DNA of 64,000 nt from Candidatus Peregrinibacteria bacterium (GCA_020851415.1 JADZCU010000050.1:50475-114474); one strand, 5' to 3'. Counted from the first letter of the stretch, positions 47,072 through 57,767 are shown. Program-made: numbers and translations. The notes: generated by a model from the sequence alone, not told the origin.

Positions 47072-48382
47072 CTAAAAATAGAATATGCCGGCTAAAGTGA
47101 CAAGCAAAAGTCCTGCAAAAGTGATTGCCAAGGGCTTCACTAGTTTCCTGTTTCCAAAGAAATATGCGACGGCAATTTTCTGAATCATATTCAGGAAAAT
47201 TACTACCATAATTATATTTTTTGCATTGTGAAAACTGATTAAGCTTCCGGCGGAGGATGCGGTACTGATAATGATCGGATCGTCTATGGCAAAGAATGCC
47301 ATGATGCCGGCGAGTAACATAAACCACTCGATGTTTGTGTATGTGAGTATGATTTTTCCAAAGACGAGTGCGGCAACGATAAATCCACCCAGCTTGAATG
47401 CCTGGCTGATTTTGAATGGGGTCTCGAATTTGTTTACGGATGTTGTTTTGTGGTCAGTTTTTGCCCGTGACATGAAGAGTAGTCCAACTATGAGCAGGTA
47501 TAAAAACATCAGCCCGATGGGTGCTAAAATGTAAGTGAAAGTTTCTTCACTCAGGACTCTTATTTGAATAAAAGTTCTGATGAAACTAATGGCACATGCC
47601 AGTACTATTCCAGCGACGTATGGGGTTACTACCTTGGGATTTTCTTTGCTTTTTTCGGCGAGTGTCAGAGATGTGGCGCTTGACGAGTAGAGACCTCCCA
47701 ATAGTCCGGCAAAAGCTATGCCGTGTCCTTTACCAAAGATTTTCACCAGGATGTAGCCCAGGAAACTGATACCGGAAACGAGTACAACTAAAAACCAGAT
47801 GTTGTAGGGATTGAGTACATTGATACTGTCGAATCCAGGTGGGGGTGTCAGATTTGGGAAGAGGAAATCAAAGATTTCATGGTCGTATGAATGGTTTGGA
47901 AGTAACGGCAATATGACAAAGGTGATGAGTGCAAACTTGATAGTGTCGTAGAGTTCGCGATCATTGATATTGTAGATTGCTTTATGGAGGCGTTGACGCA
48001 TGGAAAGCACCAGCGTTGTGAGGATGGCTAGAATGAGAGCGAGCTGCATGTAGCCGTACACTGTCATGGCACCGTATAAAAAGAGCAGAATTGTTGAGAT
48101 TTCTGTGGTTACACCGATACGATCGTGTTTTATGGAAAGGTAGAGGTATGAACTAATGGAGAGAACCAGCATGGCGATGAGACAACAGGCAAAAATCCAC
48201 ATGCCGATGGTTTGCCCAAGTAATGCGGATATTGCGCCGAAAAGACCAATGAGCATGTCTGTGCGAATACCAACTGCGCTTAAGCCTTTTGAGGTTATGC
48301 GGTTTTTTTCGCGTTCCAGACCCATGAGTGCGCCGATGAGTATGCTAGCGCCAAGTGGAATGATCAGACCGTTGATGTCCAT
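47072..48382 (-). CDS. MgtC/SapB + DUF4010 membrane protein
   Basis: GALMGLEREKNRITSKGLSAVGIRTDMLIGLFGA; second half multi-TM DUF4010-like GLLGGLYSSSATSLTLAEKSKEN. Confidence 0.82.
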   Translation of the reverse strand: MDINGLIIPLGASILIGALMGLEREKNRITSKGLSAVGIRTDMLIGLFGAISALLGQTIGMWIFACCLIAMLVLSISSYLYLSIKHDRIGVTTEISTILLFLYGAMTVYGYMQLALILAILTTLVLSMRQRLHKAIYNINDRELYDTIKFALITFVILPLLPNHSYDHEIFDFLFPNLTPPPGFDSINVLNPYNIWFLVVLVSGISFLGYILVKIFGKGHGIAFAGLLGGLYSSSATSLTLAEKSKENPKVVTPYVAGIVLACAISFIRTFIQIRVLSEETFTYILAPIGLMFLYLLIVGLLFMSRAKTDHKTTSVNKFETPFKISQAFKLGGFIVAALVFGKIILTYTNIEWFMLLAGIMAFFAIDDPIIISTASSAGSLISFHNAKNIIMVVIFLNMIQKIAVAYFFGNRKLVKPLAITFAGLLLVTLAGIFYF

Positions 48383-48502
48383 ACGAAATTTTATTCAGGT
48401 AAATCCGTATATTATAGCATGAAAAGCTTAATTACGCGATATTCAGTTGGTCTGGGGTGGCTTGGGTAGCCGTTGGTGAGCCAGGGGAAGTTGTGCGGAT
48501 AC

Positions 48503-48532
48503 AAAAAACCCCTCTTAAAAAGAAGGGTTTTT
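48503..48532 (-). terminator. Rho-independent terminator
   Basis: AAAAAACCCCTCTT-AAAA-AAGAAGGGTTTTT. Confidence 0.85.
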
Positions 48533-48555
48533 ACAGTATCTTTTGAATTGGCTGT

Positions 48556-48720
48556 TTACATTGAAGGGACAGCGTTTCTTGCATCTGCAAGAGCTTGTAA
48601 ATGAGCGTCTTTGGCAGGGCGGAGTTTGAGCTTGTTAGCGCGCTTCCACATTTTGCTTTTTGGTCTGAGGGCAGCGGCGATTGTAAGGCCGTGTTTATGG
48701 TTGATGTGCTTGTTTGACAT
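48556..48720 (-). CDS. Small highly basic protein, 54 aa (not in ORF track)
   Basis: MSNKHINHKHGLTIAAALRPKSKMWKRANKLKLRPAKDAHLQALADARNAVPSM*; followed by the strong terminator at 48503-48532. Confidence 0.65.
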   Translation of the reverse strand: MSNKHINHKHGLTIAAALRPKSKMWKRANKLKLRPAKDAHLQALADARNAVPSM

Positions 48721-48822
48721 AAAATTCTTAGATTAAAACCCATTATTTTCTTAAGGGCGGTGAGATTTTAAGCCGAGTAGCCTGTTTTCGTCAAGTTTTA
48801 CGCGGAAAAATTGCGATATTTC

Positions 48823-50301
48823 TTAGGAAACCCGGCGTAAGTAGTCCTTATAGTTGGGGTTTTCCATGATTTTATCGACAAGTTTTCTGTTTGTGAGGCT
48901 TGGAGCCGTGAGTTTTGCCGGATCGAGAATCTTATCGAGATCTTTTTCACTCATGAAATTTTGGTAGATGAGTTCTTCTTTTAGGGTTTTTCCTTTGTTG
49001 AGAGCCTCTTTTACCAGTTGTGCAGTTACCTTGTAGCCAAGGTAAGGGGAGAGACCTGTGGCAAGACAGAGACTTTCATCCAGGAACTGCTTACAACGGT
49101 CAGCGTTGGCCTGGATGCCGTCTATACAGAGTGTGCGGAACATTTTTGAACCGTTCGTGAGAAGATCTAATGACCACATAAGGTTATGCATGATCATTGG
49201 AGTCATGACGTTTAACTCCAGCTGGCTGGATTGAACTCCGTAATTGATGGCGGTGTCGTTTCCTATAACCTGGTATCCAATCATATTGAGGCATTCTGGG
49301 ACGGATGGGTTTACTTTGCCAGGCATGATTGAGGATCCCGGTTCGACTTCGGGAATGAGGATTTCTGATATGGCACCCATTGGTCCGGAAACCAGGAGTT
49401 TGAGATCGTTGGCTATACGAATGAAATCGTTTGCCAGTACCCTTAGGCTGTTGGAGGCTATGGCGAATGCATTCATGCTGTGAGTCAGCTCCATTGGGTA
49501 TTTTGTGGCGCTTAGTTTAATGCCGGTAATTTTGCTTAGATTTTTGACCATGAGCGGGCGGAATTTTGGATGTGTGGTGATGCCTGTCCCGAGCGCTGTA
49601 CCGCCAATACCCAGTTCCGTGAGATGATCAAAAGATTCCGCTATGTACATGTTGCAGCGTCTGATGGCTGAACCATAAGCTTCGAACTCCTGGCCCAAAC
49701 GAATTGGAACCGCATCCTGAATATGTGTGCGCCCGACTTTAATGATTTTGTGAAAATCTTTAGCTTTTTTATTGAAAGATTTTTCCAGTTTTTCCAATTC
49801 TTCGTGGAGACTTTCTACGCGATAAAGTGCAGCAAGTCTGATTGCCGTTGGTATAACGTCGTTTGAGGATTGTCCCCAGTTGACGTGATTGTTGGGTGTT
49901 ACTGGTTTGTAACTTCCTTTTATTCCGCTGATCTCTTTTTCTTTTTTTGCGAGAATTTCATTGGCGCGATTGGCGATAATTTCGTTGGCGTTCATGTTGA
50001 AGGGAGTGCCTGCGCCGGCCTGGAAAACATCTAAAATAAATTCATTGTCGAATTTACCATCAATAAATTCCTCTGCGGCTTTTATGATGGCTTTGGCATC
50101 TCTTTTATCTAACTCGCCGAGTTCTAGATTTGTTATAGCTGCAGCCTTCTTTATGATACCGAGAGCTTTTTTGAAGGCTTGTGGCGCCGCAATTCCACTG
50201 ATTTGAAAATTTTGCTGTGCGCGCGCCGTGAAAGAACCCGCGTAGGCATCTTCTGGTACTTTGACCTCACCGATGACATCGCGTTCAATGCGAAATTTCA
50301 T
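48823..50301 (-). CDS. Aspartase/fumarase superfamily enzyme (aspartate ammonia-lyase or class II fumarase)
   Basis: NNHVNWGQSSNDVIPTA, GGTALGTGITTHPKF, EPGSSIMPGKVNPSVPECLNMIGYQVIGND. Confidence 0.85.
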   Translation of the reverse strand: MKFRIERDVIGEVKVPEDAYAGSFTARAQQNFQISGIAAPQAFKKALGIIKKAAAITNLELGELDKRDAKAIIKAAEEFIDGKFDNEFILDVFQAGAGTPFNMNANEIIANRANEILAKKEKEISGIKGSYKPVTPNNHVNWGQSSNDVIPTAIRLAALYRVESLHEELEKLEKSFNKKAKDFHKIIKVGRTHIQDAVPIRLGQEFEAYGSAIRRCNMYIAESFDHLTELGIGGTALGTGITTHPKFRPLMVKNLSKITGIKLSATKYPMELTHSMNAFAIASNSLRVLANDFIRIANDLKLLVSGPMGAISEILIPEVEPGSSIMPGKVNPSVPECLNMIGYQVIGNDTAINYGVQSSQLELNVMTPMIMHNLMWSLDLLTNGSKMFRTLCIDGIQANADRCKQFLDESLCLATGLSPYLGYKVTAQLVKEALNKGKTLKEELIYQNFMSEKDLDKILDPAKLTAPSLTNRKLVDKIMENPNYKDYLRRVS

Positions 50302-50387
50302 AATTGAATTTTAAGAAGTTGAGTTTATTGTACTGCAACTTCTGATATTTTTGAATCTGGTTTTGTCAGAAGATTGGTGTTACTTTT

Positions 50388-50981
50388 TTGGAAGTTAACT
50401 TTTATGTTTTGAAAACAGCACAGTTTAAAATCGTTGGTATTGTTATTTTATTAGGATTTTTTTCTTGGTTTTGTTTTCATACAGTTTTTATTACATTATC
50501 CGGTTTGCAGGATAATGTTCATGTAGCTGATGTCGCGGTGATATTGGGAAATGAAGTAACTCCCGAGGGGCAACCTTCCGACCGCTTAAAAGCTCGTTTG
50601 GATAAAGCGGTTGAAATTTTTTCTCTTGGGCAAACGCAGAACTTTATTGTGAGTGGTGGTACCGGTGAAGAAGGTCGAGATGAAGCTGAGGTTATGGCTA
50701 ATTATTTGATTGATAAAAGTATTCCAGCTGAAAATATTTTTGTTGATTCTGCCGGGATTACCACGGAAGCTACAGCTGAAAATTCAGCAAAAATTATGAG
50801 CGATAATAATTGGAAATCGGTTCTGATTGTTTCTCAGTATTTTCATATAGCTCGAACTAAATTGGCATTTCAAAAGCAGGGGATTACCGAAATTTATTGG
50901 GCATCAGCTCACTACTTTGAAGCCAGAGATCTGTATTCGATCTTCCGGGAGTTTTTTGCATTTTATGCATATCTAGTTTGA
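50388..50981 (+). CDS. YdcF/DUF218-family protein
   Basis: DVAVILGNEVTPEGQPSDRLKARLDKAVEIF, IVSGGTGEEGRDEAEVM, VDSAGITTEATAENS. Start uncertain. Confidence 0.82.
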   Translation: MEVNFYVLKTAQFKIVGIVILLGFFSWFCFHTVFITLSGLQDNVHVADVAVILGNEVTPEGQPSDRLKARLDKAVEIFSLGQTQNFIVSGGTGEEGRDEAEVMANYLIDKSIPAENIFVDSAGITTEATAENSAKIMSDNNWKSVLIVSQYFHIARTKLAFQKQGITEIYWASAHYFEARDLYSIFREFFAFYAYLV

Positions 50982-50986
50982 AATTT

Positions 50987-51976
50987 TTAAGCTTCCGGTT
51001 CGTCGAAATCTACTGGAGGTTCTTGACCTGGCTGTTCAGGGGCATCGACCTGGGTGAATATTGGTTGACCGTAAAAATTTTGGATGCGTTGTTTACGCAT
51101 ATCTGAGACATTTCCGAGTGCCGCTTCATTTTCAGTTTCGATACCTTTGCCAAAAGGCATGTAGATATTTTGTTCATCGAACGCCTGCGCGATCATGCTG
51201 GCGATATCTGTTCGGATTCGGAGGATGTTGCATGGTCGCTGAATCCAGAAACGGAGCGAAAAAACGGCGCCCATGTCTGAAAACTTTTTGAATGTTATAG
51301 CGTGTTTTGGTAGTTTTAAAACTGCCGGATAATTGGCAAGAATTTTATCAAATACCTGCAAAGCTTTTGGCATGTCTGAGGCGTATCCAACAGTTACATC
51401 AAAATCAATGCGGCGTACAGTGTTGTTGCTGAAATTGATAATTGACTGTGTCATGACGTCGCTGTTGTAGATGGTGACATCTTTGTTGTCGAAAGTGGAA
51501 AGCGTTGTTGATTGGAAATCGATTTTGGCTACTTTGCCGGTATACTCCTTAATTTTGATGGTGTCTCCGATTTTGAAAGGAGATTTGAAAAGGATGAGTA
51601 TTCCCGCCACGTAGTTTTTGATAATGTCTTGAAGGCCATAACTTAAACCAAGTATTGCGACGCTGACCATAAGTGTCATATCGATGCCAATAACTTTGAG
51701 AGCGATAGTTACACCCGTAACGAGTAAAAAACCACTGGTGATTTTTTCCAGAAGGTTGAGCGCTGTGCGTTGTTGTTCATGCAGTGTTTCAAATTTCCTT
51801 ATTTTTCCGCGAATGATGGCGATTAAAAAAACGCTTACAGCAATAATTATGGCACCTTCCAGAACCAGCAGGAACTTTTCCAAAATTTGCGGGAGCAGGT
51901 TTTCGAAATCGAGCGATGATCCGCTGTTTACTCCGTCGCTGTTAACATTTACGCTGCCTGGAACAGTTGTTGCCAT
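50987..51976 (-). CDS. Small-conductance mechanosensitive channel (MscS family)
   Basis: LGLSYGLQDIIKNYVAGILILFKSPFKIGDTIKIKEYTGKVAKIDFQSTTL. Confidence 0.9.
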   Translation of the reverse strand: MATTVPGSVNVNSDGVNSGSSLDFENLLPQILEKFLLVLEGAIIIAVSVFLIAIIRGKIRKFETLHEQQRTALNLLEKITSGFLLVTGVTIALKVIGIDMTLMVSVAILGLSYGLQDIIKNYVAGILILFKSPFKIGDTIKIKEYTGKVAKIDFQSTTLSTFDNKDVTIYNSDVMTQSIINFSNNTVRRIDFDVTVGYASDMPKALQVFDKILANYPAVLKLPKHAITFKKFSDMGAVFSLRFWIQRPCNILRIRTDIASMIAQAFDEQNIYMPFGKGIETENEAALGNVSDMRKQRIQNFYGQPIFTQVDAPEQPGQEPPVDFDEPEA

Positions 51977-52095
51977 AGATTGATTTGTTTTTCTTTTCGT
52001 TAAACCTCTTTTGGGGTTTCCTAGTATTTTATCATGAAAACAGCTTTTTCACAATTCGGTAATAGAGGTCTTTTCTTATCTCAAAGCCGTTTTTA

Positions 52096-52123
52096 TTGAC
52101 ATTTAATTGAATCCTAGTTTAAT
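52096..52123 (+). promoter_or_regulatory. Sigma70-like promoter of aspartokinase gene
   Basis: TTGACA-N16-TTTAAT, 30 nt upstream of the ATG. Confidence 0.45.
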
Positions 52124-52153
52124 TTCTCTCGTACTTTTATTTATTTTTGTTTT

Positions 52154-53710
52154 ATGGCTTTTGAACATGAACGAGTTGAGGTTATGAAGTTTGGTGGAAC
52201 TTCAATGGATGATATGGATCAGGTGGAGGCTATAGAACGTCAGGAATCTGCTGATGCTCATACGGTTTTTGTTGTGTCAGCCTTTAGTGGTGTAACTGAT
52301 AAGCTTTTTAAAATTGCAGACGGTTTAATCCCTTTTCAAAAATTGGGAAGCGAGAAAATGAATGTTACTGCTTTTGAACCATTAATCCAGGATACCCTTC
52401 AGCGAATTCGTTCAGCAGTCAGCCAAAAAGATGGGGCTGATTTGTCTCATGTTGAAAATTTTTTACGAAATTATGTAGCTCATGCATTGAAGGTTTTAAA
52501 ATTTTATGTTGATCAGTTGCTAGTAGCTTCGGAAGGTGAAAGAGAGCTACTGAAAAATATTGTCCGTGACCGTATTATTAGTATTGGTGAGGTATTTTCT
52601 GCACATGCACTTTCTGTTGTATTAACGGCCAGGTCTGAGATCGGGAAAGTATACCAGGACATTGATACGACAGATGTCGTTCCAAGACCTGCTAATGGGT
52701 TGCAGATTCATCCAGTTCGTGGTGCCGATAAATTGAAACTTTATCAGGATATTTCAACTGGATTGGGTGGTAAAGCTCTTGGAGTTTTAAAAAAAGGGCA
52801 AAGTCCGATTGTTCCTGGATATGTTGGTTGGGTTCCGGGAGCTATCCAGGAAACTATTGAACGTGGTTATACCGATTGGACAGCTGCAATAGTGGCCCGT
52901 GGATTAGATGACCAATTGAGCCAGGATGGTATGGCTGTTGACCTTACTATCTGGAAGGAAGTTCCTGGTTTATTATCTGCTGATCCTCGTTTAGTTGAAC
53001 CTGGATATAGCGGTAAAACGCATATAACGCATAATGATTTTAAAGTAGCGCTTTTGCGACGTATTATAACTTTCCGTGAAGCGGCTGAACTTTCTGCAGG
53101 TGCTGGTATGAAAGCGATAAATCCGAATGGTATTTTTGTTCTGGATAAGTCGCGGGTCCGCCTCTTTGTAAGAAATACTTTTGATATCCAGGATAAGGGA
53201 ACCAGAGTTATTCCCAATGGTGAAGGGCACAAAAATACCCAGCTGGATAAAGAAATGAAGGGAATTCGTTTTGTGAGCGGAAAAAAGAATCAGACGATGT
53301 TTACTGTGGAAAGTGACCGTATGGTTGCGCAGGAAGGTGTTGCGGCTGATATTTTGGGTGAATGCAGAAGATTAGGTGTCGGTGTTGATGCCATCACTAC
53401 TTCTGCTACGAGTTTATCTTTTAGTGTTAATTCTAATGATCCGAATATAGATAAACTTCAGTTACGTCTTCGGGGGTTGGGAAGCGTTGAAAGACAGGAT
53501 AAATTGGCCCTTGTTTGTTGTATTGGTAATAAACTGAGAGGCGAAGTTGGTTTACTGGCAAAACTTTCTGCAATTTTGGGACACAATGGAATTAATATTG
53601 AGTTTGATGGTGGTGATAAGGATTCAAACCTCACCTTTGTGGTTGATCAGAAAGATTATGAAAAGGCGGTGAAGGTTTTGCATGGGGAGTTGTTTGATGA
53701 GACAAAGTAG
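52154..53710 (+). CDS. lysC: Aspartokinase
   Basis: VEVMKFGGTSMDDMDQV, TDWTAAIVARGLD, C-terminal ACT-like repeats. Confidence 0.88.
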   Translation: MAFEHERVEVMKFGGTSMDDMDQVEAIERQESADAHTVFVVSAFSGVTDKLFKIADGLIPFQKLGSEKMNVTAFEPLIQDTLQRIRSAVSQKDGADLSHVENFLRNYVAHALKVLKFYVDQLLVASEGERELLKNIVRDRIISIGEVFSAHALSVVLTARSEIGKVYQDIDTTDVVPRPANGLQIHPVRGADKLKLYQDISTGLGGKALGVLKKGQSPIVPGYVGWVPGAIQETIERGYTDWTAAIVARGLDDQLSQDGMAVDLTIWKEVPGLLSADPRLVEPGYSGKTHITHNDFKVALLRRIITFREAAELSAGAGMKAINPNGIFVLDKSRVRLFVRNTFDIQDKGTRVIPNGEGHKNTQLDKEMKGIRFVSGKKNQTMFTVESDRMVAQEGVAADILGECRRLGVGVDAITTSATSLSFSVNSNDPNIDKLQLRLRGLGSVERQDKLALVCCIGNKLRGEVGLLAKLSAILGHNGINIEFDGGDKDSNLTFVVDQKDYEKAVKVLHGELFDETK

Positions 53711-53741
53711 ATGTTGGACTTTGTTCAGAAATTTAGGGATT

Positions 53742-53772
53742 AAAAAACCAACCCGTGCGGGTTGGTTTTTTG
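53742..53772. terminator. Bidirectional terminator between lysC and typA
   Basis: AAAAAACCAACCC-gtgc-GGGTTGGTTTTTT. Confidence 0.9.
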
Positions 53773-53789
53773 TTGTTTTGAATCGACTT

Positions 53790-55592
53790 TTAGTTCTTGC
53801 CTGCGCGCTTGCGTTCGTTTTCTGTAAGGTGCTTTTTGCGGATACGGATGGATTTAGGTGTTACTTCAACGAGTTCATCGAACTCAATGTATTCAAGAGA
53901 TTGTTCAAGGTTGAGTGTACGCGGTGGGATGATACGGATAGCTTCATCTGAAGATGTTGTACGCATGTTACTCATCTTCTTTTCTTTATTTGGATTTACA
54001 ACCAAATCATCACTCTTGGAGTTTTCACCGATAATCATACCTTCATATACTGGAGTACCCGGTGGTATGAAGAGTGTACCACGTTCCTGGAGGTTATAGA
54101 GTGAGAAAGCCACTGTAACACCCTGTTCGCCACAGATAAGTACACCACTGCTACGGTGGTTGATTTCGCCTTTATATTCTTGATATTCATAGAAACTGTG
54201 ATCCATAAGTCCTTTACCACGTGTATCCATGATGAATTCAGAACGGAAACCAAGAAGACCACGAGTTGGGATTGTATATTCAATGCGTGTTGTACCGTTT
54301 TCTGAAAGCATGTTTTGCATTTCACCTTTACGGCCACCAAGTTTTTCAATGACTGTACCGGAGTATTCGTCAGGTACATTGATGATTACTTGTTCAATTG
54401 GTTCCATTTTTTTGCCGTCGATAACTTTGAAAATCACCTCCGGCTGTGAAACCTGAAGTTCAAAACCTTCACGGCGCATGTTCTCAATTAAAATTGAAAG
54501 ATGGAGTTCACCGCGTCCGGAAACTTTATAACCGTCTGAGTTTGGGATTTCTTCAACAAGCAAACCTACGTTTGTCTGTAACTCTTTCGCCAAACGATCT
54601 TTGATGTGGCGTGTTGTTACAAATTTTCCTTCTTTACCGGCAAAAGGTGAGTTGTTTACCAGGAAGTTCATGGAAAGTGTTGGTTCATCGATCTCCATGA
54701 GAGGTAATGGTTCTGGATTTTGAGGTGTAGCGATGGTTTCACCAATAGTGATGTCAGGAATACCTGCAACGGCTACCACATCTCCGCATTCGCCTTCAGC
54801 AATTTCAACCTGACGAATACCCTGGTAGTTGAAAAGTTTTACGATTTTTCCCGGTTTTACTGAACCGTCACGTTTGCAAACTGCAACTTGTGAGCCATTT
54901 TTGATGGTTCCACGAGTTACACGTCCGATAGCAATACGACCGATATAATCGTCATATGCCAGGTTTGTAACCTGCATTTGAAGTGGTTGGTCATTGTAAT
55001 CCGGATATGGTTTTACATTTTCGATAATGGTTTCAAAGAGTGGAGTGAGATCTTTTCCTTCATCTTCCATGTTCTTTTTGGCAATACCTTCGCGGGCAAT
55101 AGCGTAAACGATAGGGAAGTCCAACTGTTGGTCGTTAGCACCAAGTTTCACGAAGAGATCAAAAACCATGTCTACTACTTCTTGAGCACGTTCATCCTTA
55201 CGGTCGATTTTGTTGATAACCACAATCGGTTTGAGACCGAGTTTCAGAGATTTTGAAAGTACGAATTTTGTTTGAGGCATCGGACCTTCCTTTGCATCTA
55301 CTAAGAGACAAACTGTATCTACCATTTTCAAAATACGTTCTACTTCAGAACTAAAGTCGGCATGTCCCGGGGTGTCTACCAAGTTAATTTTATAATCCTT
55401 ATATGTAATGGCCGAGCTTTTAGCCAAAATTGTAATACCACGTTCTTTTTCCAACGGATTTGAATCCATTACGAGCTCGTCTACCTTCTCGTGGGAAGTA
55501 AAAGCGTGACCTTGTTTTAAAAGGTGATCGGTAAGAGTTGTTTTACCATGATCTACGTGCGCGATAATCGCGATGTTGATTATTTTCGTCAT
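53790..55592 (-). CDS. typA: GTP-binding protein TypA/BipA
   Basis: [69 protein letters not shown]. Confidence 0.96.
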   Translation of the reverse strand: MTKIINIAIIAHVDHGKTTLTDHLLKQGHAFTSHEKVDELVMDSNPLEKERGITILAKSSAITYKDYKINLVDTPGHADFSSEVERILKMVDTVCLLVDAKEGPMPQTKFVLSKSLKLGLKPIVVINKIDRKDERAQEVVDMVFDLFVKLGANDQQLDFPIVYAIAREGIAKKNMEDEGKDLTPLFETIIENVKPYPDYNDQPLQMQVTNLAYDDYIGRIAIGRVTRGTIKNGSQVAVCKRDGSVKPGKIVKLFNYQGIRQVEIAEGECGDVVAVAGIPDITIGETIATPQNPEPLPLMEIDEPTLSMNFLVNNSPFAGKEGKFVTTRHIKDRLAKELQTNVGLLVEEIPNSDGYKVSGRGELHLSILIENMRREGFELQVSQPEVIFKVIDGKKMEPIEQVIINVPDEYSGTVIEKLGGRKGEMQNMLSENGTTRIEYTIPTRGLLGFRSEFIMDTRGKGLMDHSFYEYQEYKGEINHRSSGVLICGEQGVTVAFSLYNLQERGTLFIPPGTPVYEGMIIGENSKSDDLVVNPNKEKKMSNMRTTSSDEAIRIIPPRTLNLEQSLEYIEFDELVEVTPKSIRIRKKHLTENERKRAGKN

Positions 55593-55637
55593 TTTGACAG
55601 GAATATAAAATTATTTCGCGCGGATTATAGCTGTGGT

Positions 55638-57434
55638 TTAGCCGAAGGTAAAGGCAAAAGCTTCAACGCCCGAGTCCGAAAATTCTAAAGTGAGGGTGTG
55701 ACGTTCGTATTGGTCTTTGGTATCTACCAAACTGTAGAGCTTCGCGTCTTTGATAGTAACGGTTCCGTCCGCAGCCACATCAGCTCCGCGTATGCCAGGG
55801 GCGATGAGTTTCCCGTCCAGTAGGACTCTGGCTTTCAGTGTTTTCCCGTTACCGTTCATGACTAGATTTGCCTGGCTTGCTTTGTAATTTATGATGATTT
55901 TGCCGTTTTTTGCACTTAATTTGGCACTATCAGGTCCAACAATCCACTTCCCAACCAGATAAAACATATCTGTTTCGATTTGGGCGGGCTCTTTGAAGGT
56001 TTGTTCTTTATCAGCGATAATGGCCTCTTTGTTACCTTGAGCTTCTTCACGTTCGTAACCTATGTACGTTTCACGGGTTTCGATTTTTCTGAAATCGACA
56101 TTGTCCGCCTGGACACTCGAAGATTTTTCTTCAGGCATGGTTGATGAAGCTTTTCCTTCCGCCAAAAGTTGGCGGATAACTTTTTCTGTTTCTTCATACT
56201 GACCTTCGCCAAAGTGGGTGTAACGAATGAAGCCGTTTTTGTCGATAATGTATTTTGCTGGCCAATAATGGTTGTCGTAGGCGAGCCATGTCTTAAACTC
56301 ATTATCCTGAACAACAGGATATTCTATGCCATAATCTTTTATCGCTTTTTTGACATTATTCAGGTCTTTTTCAAATGGAAATTCCGGCGTGTGTACACCG
56401 ATAATTACGAGCCCTTCATCTTTATATGTTTTGTGCCAAGTGCTGATATAGGGGAGTGTGCGGATGCAGTTGATGCAGCTATAGGTCCAGAAATCTATTA
56501 TTACTACTTTTCCTTTTAAGTCGCTGAGTTTAAGCGGTTCAGAATTCACCCAGCCCTGGTTACCGGTGAGTTCCGGCGCTTTTTGGGTCGGTTCTAATAG
56601 GGGTATGTTGCCTGCTTCTGAAGATACGTTTGTTTGAGCAGGGGAGTTTTGTTCTGCGGATTTTTGTGATCCAAGCTCTCCGCTGGTTTGTTGCAAAAGT
56701 TTTTCTTCAAATTTTGTAAATTGGGGGAAAACACTGTAGAGGGCAGTTTGGATTTTTACGTCCAGGCCAAGAGCAATAAAGGCTACTCCCACCAATAAAA
56801 CGATGCCGGATAATTTTTTTATTTGTTCACCACGTTGTTTGAGAAACTTGAGTTTGTTTATAACCAGATTTCCGCCGTAGGCGATGGTAAGCATTGGTAT
56901 GCCGGCGCCCAGAGAGTAAAAAAGCATGAGAAGTACGGTTTTTCCAAGATCTGCCTGAGTAACCGCGAGGGTAAGGATTGCGCCTAAAATTGGACCTGCG
57001 CAAGGTACCCAAACAAGACCAAGTGAAGCTCCTACTAAAAATCCATCCATAACACCTTTTTCTTTTAGTGTTTCACCTGAAGATTTTATTGCCGGATCTT
57101 TTGTGGGAAGCAGTTTTTTTGCAAACTGTTGAAGTTCAAAAATAACTTTTTCAAAAACACCCGGGAAAATAAGAGCCAGACCGAAGATTGCCAAAAATAG
57201 TAACGCAACTGTTCGAAGTGTTTCGCTGGATATGCCAAACAAGTTGGTTACATAAGTAAAAAGAATGCCAAATCCGGTGAAACTTAACGTAAGTCCCACA
57301 ACTATTGCTATTGGTCTGAATTTACTTTGGTGGCCAATAGTGGATCCCAAAATAATAGGAAGTACCGCAAGAATACAGGGGGCGGCAATAGTTAAAAAAC
57401 CTCCAATGAAAGCGATAAATAGAAGTGAAAGCAT
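55638..57434 (-). CDS. DipZ-like fusion: CcdA/DsbD membrane domain + TlpA-type thioredoxin + C-terminal beta-sandwich
   Basis: FLTIAAPCILAVLPIILG, VPCAGPILGAILTLA, DFWTYSCINCIRTLPYISTWHKTYKDEGLVIIGVHTPEFPFEKD, ETYIGYERE. Confidence 0.87.
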   Translation of the reverse strand: MLSLLFIAFIGGFLTIAAPCILAVLPIILGSTIGHQSKFRPIAIVVGLTLSFTGFGILFTYVTNLFGISSETLRTVALLFLAIFGLALIFPGVFEKVIFELQQFAKKLLPTKDPAIKSSGETLKEKGVMDGFLVGASLGLVWVPCAGPILGAILTLAVTQADLGKTVLLMLFYSLGAGIPMLTIAYGGNLVINKLKFLKQRGEQIKKLSGIVLLVGVAFIALGLDVKIQTALYSVFPQFTKFEEKLLQQTSGELGSQKSAEQNSPAQTNVSSEAGNIPLLEPTQKAPELTGNQGWVNSEPLKLSDLKGKVVIIDFWTYSCINCIRTLPYISTWHKTYKDEGLVIIGVHTPEFPFEKDLNNVKKAIKDYGIEYPVVQDNEFKTWLAYDNHYWPAKYIIDKNGFIRYTHFGEGQYEETEKVIRQLLAEGKASSTMPEEKSSSVQADNVDFRKIETRETYIGYEREEAQGNKEAIIADKEQTFKEPAQIETDMFYLVGKWIVGPDSAKLSAKNGKIIINYKASQANLVMNGNGKTLKARVLLDGKLIAPGIRGADVAADGTVTIKDAKLYSLVDTKDQYERHTLTLEFSDSGVEAFAFTFG

Positions 57435-57767
57435 TTATCTTGGTGTTGTTAAAAATTGGATAATTTTAATGATGAAAGTTATGGTTCCGACGCCGATCAT
57501 GGTGTAGGAGATTATTTCCAGGACTTTTGCCCCGGTGCCCAAATCCAGATCATGTCCGAGTGCTTTCAGTCTGTACCAGGCGTGGTACCAGCCGCAGTAA
57601 AATGCCAATATTACGAAAGCTTCGATCAGTAGATCAAATCTTGTTAAGAATCCCGGCACGAAAAGGTATCCTGCAAAAAACGCGGGAAGAAGAAATGCTG
57701 ACGCCGTCGCAGTCCCTGCGAATGCACCCCATAAAAGTCCGGTGATGATTGATGGTGTTTTTTTCAT
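57435..57767 (-). CDS. frdD: Fumarate reductase membrane anchor subunit D-like
   Basis: 110 aa, three TM helices; position after FrdC-like gene in an A-B-C-D order. Confidence 0.65.
   Translation of the reverse strand: MKKTPSIITGLLWGAFAGTATASAFLLPAFFAGYLFVPGFLTRFDLLIEAFVILAFYCGWYHAWYRLKALGHDLDLGTGAKVLEIISYTMIGVGTITFIIKIIQFLTTPR

Noticed and set aside
48531-48743. 70-aa ORF MGFNLRILCQTSTSTINT...
   Set aside because: Runs into the terminator stem; the 54-aa basic frame at 48556-48720 is a better coding candidate.
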